Part shown: positions 58,569 through 64,000 of the stretch, piece after piece
How the letters are laid out: each line of letters opens with the position of its first letter
How positions within the stretch are numbered: position 1 is the first letter of the stretch
Assembly (NCBI GenBank): GCA_035771175.1
Contig: CM069611.1
Coordinates: 14,352,366-14,416,365 of the forward strand
Reading direction: 5' to 3'
DNA: 64,000 bases
DNA from: Paratinospora sagittata
Taxonomy: Eukaryota; Streptophyta; Magnoliopsida; Ranunculales; Menispermaceae
Made by a program: the position numbers and the translations under genes
Notes under the pieces: generated by a model
What the model was told of the DNA's origin: nothing
Seen by the model: the letters and a program-made list of their open reading frames with translations, nothing else
Databases searched by the model: none

Positions 58569-61385
58569 TGTTAGTCCCACCCAAAAGGGGGGTGAATTGG
58601 GTACGATGGTAAATTTTAAAAATTTCTTCCAATAACTTTGTGATTTACATGTGTGTATTGGAATTAGGTGCAAAATAGAACACAGACTAAATTGCAAATG
58701 TGAGAAGCACGATTTATAGTGGTTCGGCAGCGCCTACATCCACTACCTAACCTCCTCAGTTAGGATTTAAACCTTATCACTAAGGGATTCTCTTACGGGT
58801 GAGAACCAGACCGTTACAACTGCCCTTTTACAGGTTAAAGGCAAACCTATCCTTTTACAGGCTAAGGATGAACCGTTTCTCTTTTATAGGCAAGAGATAA
58901 CCTGTCCTTTTACGGGATCAAGATGAACAGGTTCTCTTTTAAAGGCTGAGAGATAACCTATCCTTTTACGGGATCAGGATGAACCGGTTTCCTTTTTTCG
59001 GGCTGAGGAAAAACCCATGTTACTTTTACGGGATTATGAAGAACCGTTGTGAATTCAAACCTAAAATCACTTAAGTGAACCACGTCCACTTGTCCTGGTT
59101 GTTTCACATAGAAACACACCAGCATTACAACAAATAATGTTGGTTCTAACGTAGTAGAACACTTTACAATTAAGCACATTACATAACATTACAAAGATAT
59201 GAAATATGAAATGGGTAATGCTAAGTTGAAATACAACTTCAGTCCTTTACCTTTCAATGTTCGGTACTGCTCAAGTGCAGCTTCGAAAAGCATGAATTAA
59301 ATGATATGAAAATCAGTGCTTCTTCAAAAATAAAATATACCAAATAAAGGTTAACTTAAAACACGAAGGACTGGTGTAATTCAAAGACACGGACAATTTT
59401 CAAATTAGATATAAAATATAAGTATGAAAACTTCTGGTTCTCTAATCAGTAGTTAACCAACTACTGATATAGTTCAATACAATACTTAAGATATGAAATC
59501 AAGTACAACTGTATATCTTGAACTATTTCTCAAATTCTATCTCCAACAAGAATGATACCAAATATGAATCAGTGCTGAGAATTTGAGTTGATACCAGATC
59601 AAATAGATTTTCAAAGATAAAATGAAAATCATTTGAGTTCGTAAAGGTATTAGTAAAAAATACTTGGAAAGATTAGAAAAATAAAATTCATTTTGACACA
59701 GATTATCTTTCAAAAAGTATTGGCACAAGACAAAATGATTGGCAAGTTGTTTGGTCCTAAGTGCTGGTATTTGTAGACTTAGTGTGACATAGCCGTTAGA
59801 CATTTGAAGTTCAAATAATATGAACGTTTACACACAACGGCTAGAATGTTATATGAAAATGGAAACTGCAATTTTCACTAACATTCTGGTTCTTTTCAGA
59901 TTTCATGAAAAAGAAAAGTTTTAGAAAAACTTATTTCATGTATCAGAGAAGGTCTCTTAGAAGTCTGAAAAAGACTCTTTGCAAAGGCCTGTTCTGAAAA
60001 AGTAAACTTACATAGTGTACTTGTTCGAACAGTGACGGTTGTTGAATTAACGTCCTGATTCCGTAATTAGTGTCCTAACACATAATATCAACAATGTCGT
60101 TTTGTTCCTTGAGGGCGCTTATTACATATAAGCATTCTGTTGAACACTTAAGTGAGGGTGCTACTTTCTCGTATGCATCCTGACTTGCTTTGACATTTAA
60201 ATGACTTAACCTTGAGGGCGCTAATGCACAGTTAGCGTCTTGCTGTATTTTAAAACAGTTAAGTACATGAGGGCGCTACTATCCGAGTAAGCGTCCTGCC
60301 TTTAAAACATAAAACAAAGCATGAGGGCGCTACAACTTTGTAAGCGTCCTACCAGTTAAAAACATAAAACATATCATGAGGGTGCTACAATAATGTAAGC
60401 GTCCTATCGATTAAAAACATTTTAAATAAGACACAAACACGCTGAAAGACAATCAGCGTCCTAAAAGTTAATAAGTTGATTCCCAAAGGTGAGGGCACTT
60501 CTATCCAGATAGCATCTTGATAAATTGTTCAACTTATAACTATCAGCGTCCTCAAAGAGACATTCTTTGAAGAACTTAAGACATCTTTCAATGAGCTGAT
60601 GTTGAGTTAGCTTCTTGACAACTTTAAAAGTTGACTAATAAAGGAGGTCTCTACTATACAAGTAAGTGTCCTGATAAATCAGTTCAATTCAACCTTAAAC
60701 GTTATCAGCGTCCTAATGAACTATCAACGTCTTGACTAATCAAGTTCAGGAGAGCACTGTTATTTCATTAGCGTCCTGAAAGACTCTTTGAAAACAGTTT
60801 TGACTCGCGATAAAATATACGATAAATGAGAATAAAAACTCGGTAGATTTTAAATTAAATATATAGTATTAGATCATTTGATATACCACAAAAACATGAA
60901 ATCAAAACATGCAGATTTGCAAAACATATGTAGATGATTGATGCATGGTTTTGAAAAAATATTTTGAGCAATAACGATTAGAGAAAGATATACCTTAAAT
61001 ACTTTGTGTATTTTTCTTTTCTCATATCCGTTAAATCCAACTCTTCATTATGAGATCTTCAATAACAACTTTGCGGAGTTGAATGACTTGAACGTTGATC
61101 GAGAGATGTAGTCTTTGAAGCTTCATAAAATTGTTTGACTGAAGTGATCTTGAAATCATGACGTGATCGTTGAAGTTATTTGGTTGAGACGAACTTGTTA
61201 GTTGGATGTGATCTTTGAGTTCTTCGATCGAGTCATTCCTTGGCTTTTTGCTTTCCTCAGGTGCTTTGATGAAATCGTGATAAACACACGTTTAACACTA
61301 AAAAGTACTTTGTTTGTGATCATCAAAATATACTTTATTGTAGTATATTAGGGATGAGCTAAGTAATGAACTGCATAGGTTAACA
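58569..61385 (-). repeat. Complete solo Sirevirus-like LTR S6 with target duplication
   Basis: A 2.82-kb LTR with termini TGTTAGTCCCACC and ATAGGTTAACA. It is flanked by TAAAT at 58564-58568 and 61386-61390, an exact 5-bp target duplication. Inside are the U5 array (58820-59050), R, U3 hairpin array (60040-60790) and the LTR start, which aligns with 33313. It is the best reference copy of the family, and defines where truncated copies S3, S4 and S5 end. Confidence 0.93.
60040..60790 (-). repeat. U3 hairpin array, copy 5 (LTR S6)
   Basis: About eleven units. The central GAGGGYGCTAC...TAAGCGTCCT unit is present three times at about 55-base intervals (60268-60410). The GGGCGCT arm is always on the left in window orientation. 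Confidence 0.87.
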
Positions 61386-61510
61386 TAAATGACTAATTCT
61401 AGTTGATTGATGGTGGAATTCAGTAAATATACCCATTGCAAACCCTAGGTGTAGTGCAATTTTGCCTAGGCCATGTTTCAAAGTTCTACCTACACCACGG
61501 GCTCCAGCCT
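61386..61510 (+). repeat. 3' LTR of element D, continuation after S6
   Basis: After the TAAAT duplication the sequence continues as element A-type LTR in plus orientation, including 'ttttgcctaggccatg' near 61463-61478, which matches the inverted LTRs at 7090 and 13998. It is lost at about 61500; the last kilobase or so of the LTR is missing. Confidence 0.7.
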
Positions 61511-61526
61511 TTACACGTCCTCAAGG

Positions 61527-61904
61527 ACCTCACGAGTCTGACAATAAATGAAAGACCATTGCAAAGCGTTTCACGCTAGAGGCAATATAACACATGGTAG
61601 AATGCATCCTATTGTTCATTGCCTTGAAGAGGGCTTCAACTTCCACTCGATCTGCAGCTGTGATGACAATATAAGACAGATCCATAATGGTTGTGGCAAG
61701 GAAAGGCATCTTGTTCTCCAAGTTTTGTAGGTTTTCAAACGCAAGAGTAACCAAGTCGAGAATCTTGGTTACTCTATCATCCTCTGGTTGTGTTGGCCTT
61801 GTAGTGTCTAGATTCTCTTTTAGACTGGAGATGGCCTGCAACACCGGATCAAGCGTTGTCTTGCTCGTTACTTGATCCAAGATAGCATCCAAAATTGATT
61901 GTAG
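61527..61904 (-). CDS. Unexplained open frame, about 125 codons, between gypsy fragments
   Basis: Open from a stop at about 61905 to TGA at 61527, with no ATG near its beginning, so its start has probably been lost. The predicted peptide is acidic and helical, with 'AISSLKENLDTTRP' and 'LDLVTLAFENLQNLENKM' stretches that look like a short coiled coil. I do not recognise a family. It lies between the decayed end of the element D LTR and a plus-strand gypsy integrase piece. It may be part of a mobile-element ORF or a captured exon; it may also be chance. Confidence 0.3.
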
Positions 61905-62390
61905 AGTTTAAGAAATGGACTTATCTTTATTGGCAACGAGATTCAGATGGTGTACTACAATTTTAGGAGAAATTATGGGTTCTTGTCAATTATGAGTTGA
62001 GAGCTAAATTACTCTAGACTGCACATAGATCTTAGTATACTATTCACCCAGGATCAACTAAAATGTATCATAACATGAAAAAATTAGTTTGGTGGCATGG
62101 GATGAAGAAAGATATAGCTGAGTTTATTTAGAAATGTGGGGTCTTTCAGTTGGTTAAAGCTGAACATCAGAAACCAGGAAGACAGATGCAACCATTATAT
62201 ACTCCAGAATGGAAATGGGAGCACATTACTATGGATTTTATTACACGATTACCCAGATCTCAGGGTAGATACTGTACCCACTGGGTTATTGTTGACAGAC
62301 TAACTAAGTCTGCTCATTTTATTCTGATAAACATCAGAGACTCTGTTAATAGACTGAGCAGATTGTATATACGAGAGATAGTTGATCATG
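61905..62390 (+). pseudogene. Ty3/gypsy integrase fragment, element E
   Basis: Plus-strand coding of the HHCC-to-core region: '[17 protein letters not shown]', then from 62150 an open frame with HITMDFITRLPRSQGR (first catalytic Asp) and [14 protein letters not shown] lies near 62130. It stops before the second Asp, at an Athila-like LTR. It is more diverged from A and D than they are from each other, so it is a third gypsy lineage or an older copy. Confidence 0.83.
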
Positions 62391-62396
62391 AATATT

Positions 62397-63882
62397 TGTT
62401 TGGTTCACAAGCGCACGAATTGTCAAGTTAATACAGAGATGAGTCGAGTTATCGTTCTCAGGGAAAAGTAATTTTACTAATATAATGCCCAAAACTACTA
62501 AGATTTTAATTTTATTTAGGTGATCAAGATGAATGATTTAATGTGCCGGAATATAAATTGAACTAATTAAAACAAACTAGTGCAAAATTAATTGAAAATG
62601 GGTATAAATCACTGAATGAAAGTTCTAGAGGATTGAAATCACTATATTTTACTTCATGGGTTTCAAAAGATTTTGTGATTGAATTAACTGTTGAATTTAC
62701 AAATCATGAATCCTAACCCAATCAAATACCTTTCTCGAGCGTCAATTCAAAAATCTATACTTAACCTATTAATTCTCTATCTCGAGTGTAAACTAACAAG
62801 TCAAGCATGCCTTAAGATTTGTGATTCATGTTATCTGATTTCAAAGGTTTTCGTAGGTCCCTCGACTCAATACTGTTAACCTAGGTCACAAATTCCCAGA
62901 TCTTATTTGATAACACCTTTCTCGAGTGTAAGAAATCAAATCTAGCTTCATTCAACTAGTGGCCAGCAAATTGAAGACATTAAGCATATGAAATTGCAAA
63001 TAAACTCATAAATCAATTCTATAACACATACATAAATATTAATCCATGAAATCAAATATAGATCATTCAAACCTCTAGATTAATAGCTTAGTTCATATTC
63101 ATGTTCATGGATACAGGATGAAAAAGAAATAAAATAATGGATGAAAACATCTCAAGACAGAAGAAATTAAAATTAAAGGTTAGAATCCCCGTTTAATGGT
63201 GGATTAATCTTCTTTTTCTCCTTGGTTCCTTCAAGCCTCCAATCCAACGCTTTTTCTCCTCTTGCGTTCTTACCTCCTTTTTCACACCCTAAACCTAATT
63301 CTAATCCTTGATAATGATAATCAACAACCCTAAAACGTGTTTTACACTTAAGTGGGTCAAAAGACCAAAATGGGTATGAAAAATCTGCAATTCAGTGAAC
63401 ACCTGCTCTGTGGCGTCCACACTCTGACTTCCATCACCCCATTTCTGCATTTGGGCACCGCGAAGCCCAGCCTCGGGTTTCTTTTTGGTGATGGCTTGTG
63501 GACTTAGCCAGTTTTCCACTTTTGCACACTTCTCGCACATGTTTCGCACATGATCTTGACTTTTTTTCCACACCATTTGAACCTTGTTTCAACCCACTGT
63601 TGAGCTCTTTATTTACCTACAAAGCAAAGTATAAACAAATGTAAATTTTATGCAATTAATCAAAGTATTAACTAGAATGCAATGTACTCAAAACATGTGA
63701 CTTCTATGATATTAACAAGTATCAAAAAGTCATTTATTCATGATAAAAACCTAAAATAAAACCTTAATGCATCTAATTCAACTAAGTATACTAATCATGT
63801 GAAAATACCTAAAAACTAACTAAATGAATCTAAAAATCTATCAAATTAACATGAAAACTAACTCCTAAAACTCGACTTAACA
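62397..63882 (-). repeat. 3' LTR of Athila-like element N
   Basis: A 1.49-kb LTR with termini TGTTTGGTTCAC (left) and CTCGACTTAACA (right, the LTR start on the minus strand), followed by a PPT. The five bases to its left are ATATT (62392-62396); the partner duplication would lie beyond the window. 'ctcgagtg' phrases recur near 62735, 62781 and 62922. Short open frames in it are not supported. Confidence 0.82.
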
Positions 63883-64000
63883 AATTCCCCCAAACTTAGA
63901 CTTTGATCGTCCCGAGCAAAGAGAAAAATGAAAGTTGATCAAATACACTTCTCACATATTCTAAAATGAACAAAGATTTAACTAGTAAAAACTGGTTCTC
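63883..64000 (-). other. Polypurine tract and start of interior, element N
   Basis: The PPT (TAAGTTTGGGGGAATT on the minus strand) at 63883-63898 is followed rightward by 'gactttgatcgtcccgagc', matching 40411 onward in element M. The element continues past the window. Confidence 0.8.

Noticed and set aside
60040..60790. Hairpin array resembling a CRISPR array (short repeated palindromic units with variable spacing)
   Set aside because: The units are imperfect, their spacing is irregular (40-100 bases), they lie inside LTR U3 regions of a plant genome, and the sequence between them is shared between LTR copies.

Overview
The window is a block of plant intergenic heterochromatin made almost wholly of nested, decayed LTR retrotransposons. 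Evidence: Ty1/copia and Ty3/gypsy gag-pol remnants on both strands, primer-binding sites complementary to plant initiator-Met tRNA (GTATCARAGC type), polypurine tracts, long AT-rich LTRs of 1.1-2.9 kb with TATA boxes, and three solo LTRs with 5-bp target-site duplications (one with a mismatch). A flowering plant, probably a eudicot with a large genome, is the best guess; I cannot name the species. I see no convincing host gene, tRNA, rRNA or CRISPR.

Layout. 1-2999: copia pol plus the gag zinc knuckle, minus strand, running off the left edge. 3000-5859: Sirevirus-like copia H (+), with 5' LTR, PBS and broken gag, cut by 5860-15285: gypsy chromovirus A (-), two LTRs around gag-PR-RT-RH-INT. 15286-16330: Sirevirus LTR piece. 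16475-27866: gypsy B (-), whose gag is split by a solo LTR (22169-24924). 27867-30426: a minus-strand ORF family next to a GC-rich LTR. 30427-33312: fragments of Sirevirus and Athila-like LTRs. 33313-35895: 2.6-kb Sirevirus LTR. 35896-37208: 3' end and LTR of another gypsy element. 37209-38995: copia gag and a second Sirevirus LTR family.

38996-50918: Athila-like element M (-), retaining LTR, PPT, integrase scraps, protease and gag, split by a Sirevirus-like element L (43028-50497) with two LTRs, a PBS and a 2.5-kb interior without pol. 50919-52186: Sirevirus LTR piece. 52187-61510: gypsy D (+), interrupted by a solo LTR within integrase (53027-55946, TSD CTATG) and another within its own 3' LTR (58569-61385, TSD TAAAT). 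61527-62390: an unexplained minus-strand ORF and a stray gypsy integrase piece. 62397-64000: Athila-like 3' LTR, PPT and start of an interior.

The most interesting signal not explained by coding content is an array of short imperfect hairpins in the U3 of the Sirevirus-like LTRs, seen in at least six copies on both strands. One arm reads GGGCGCT and the other AGCGTCCT, so on one strand the stem closes with a single G-T (G-U in RNA) pair. A second LTR family at 37934 has its own palindrome array in the same place with a different sequence. None of the elements looks autonomous as it stands.
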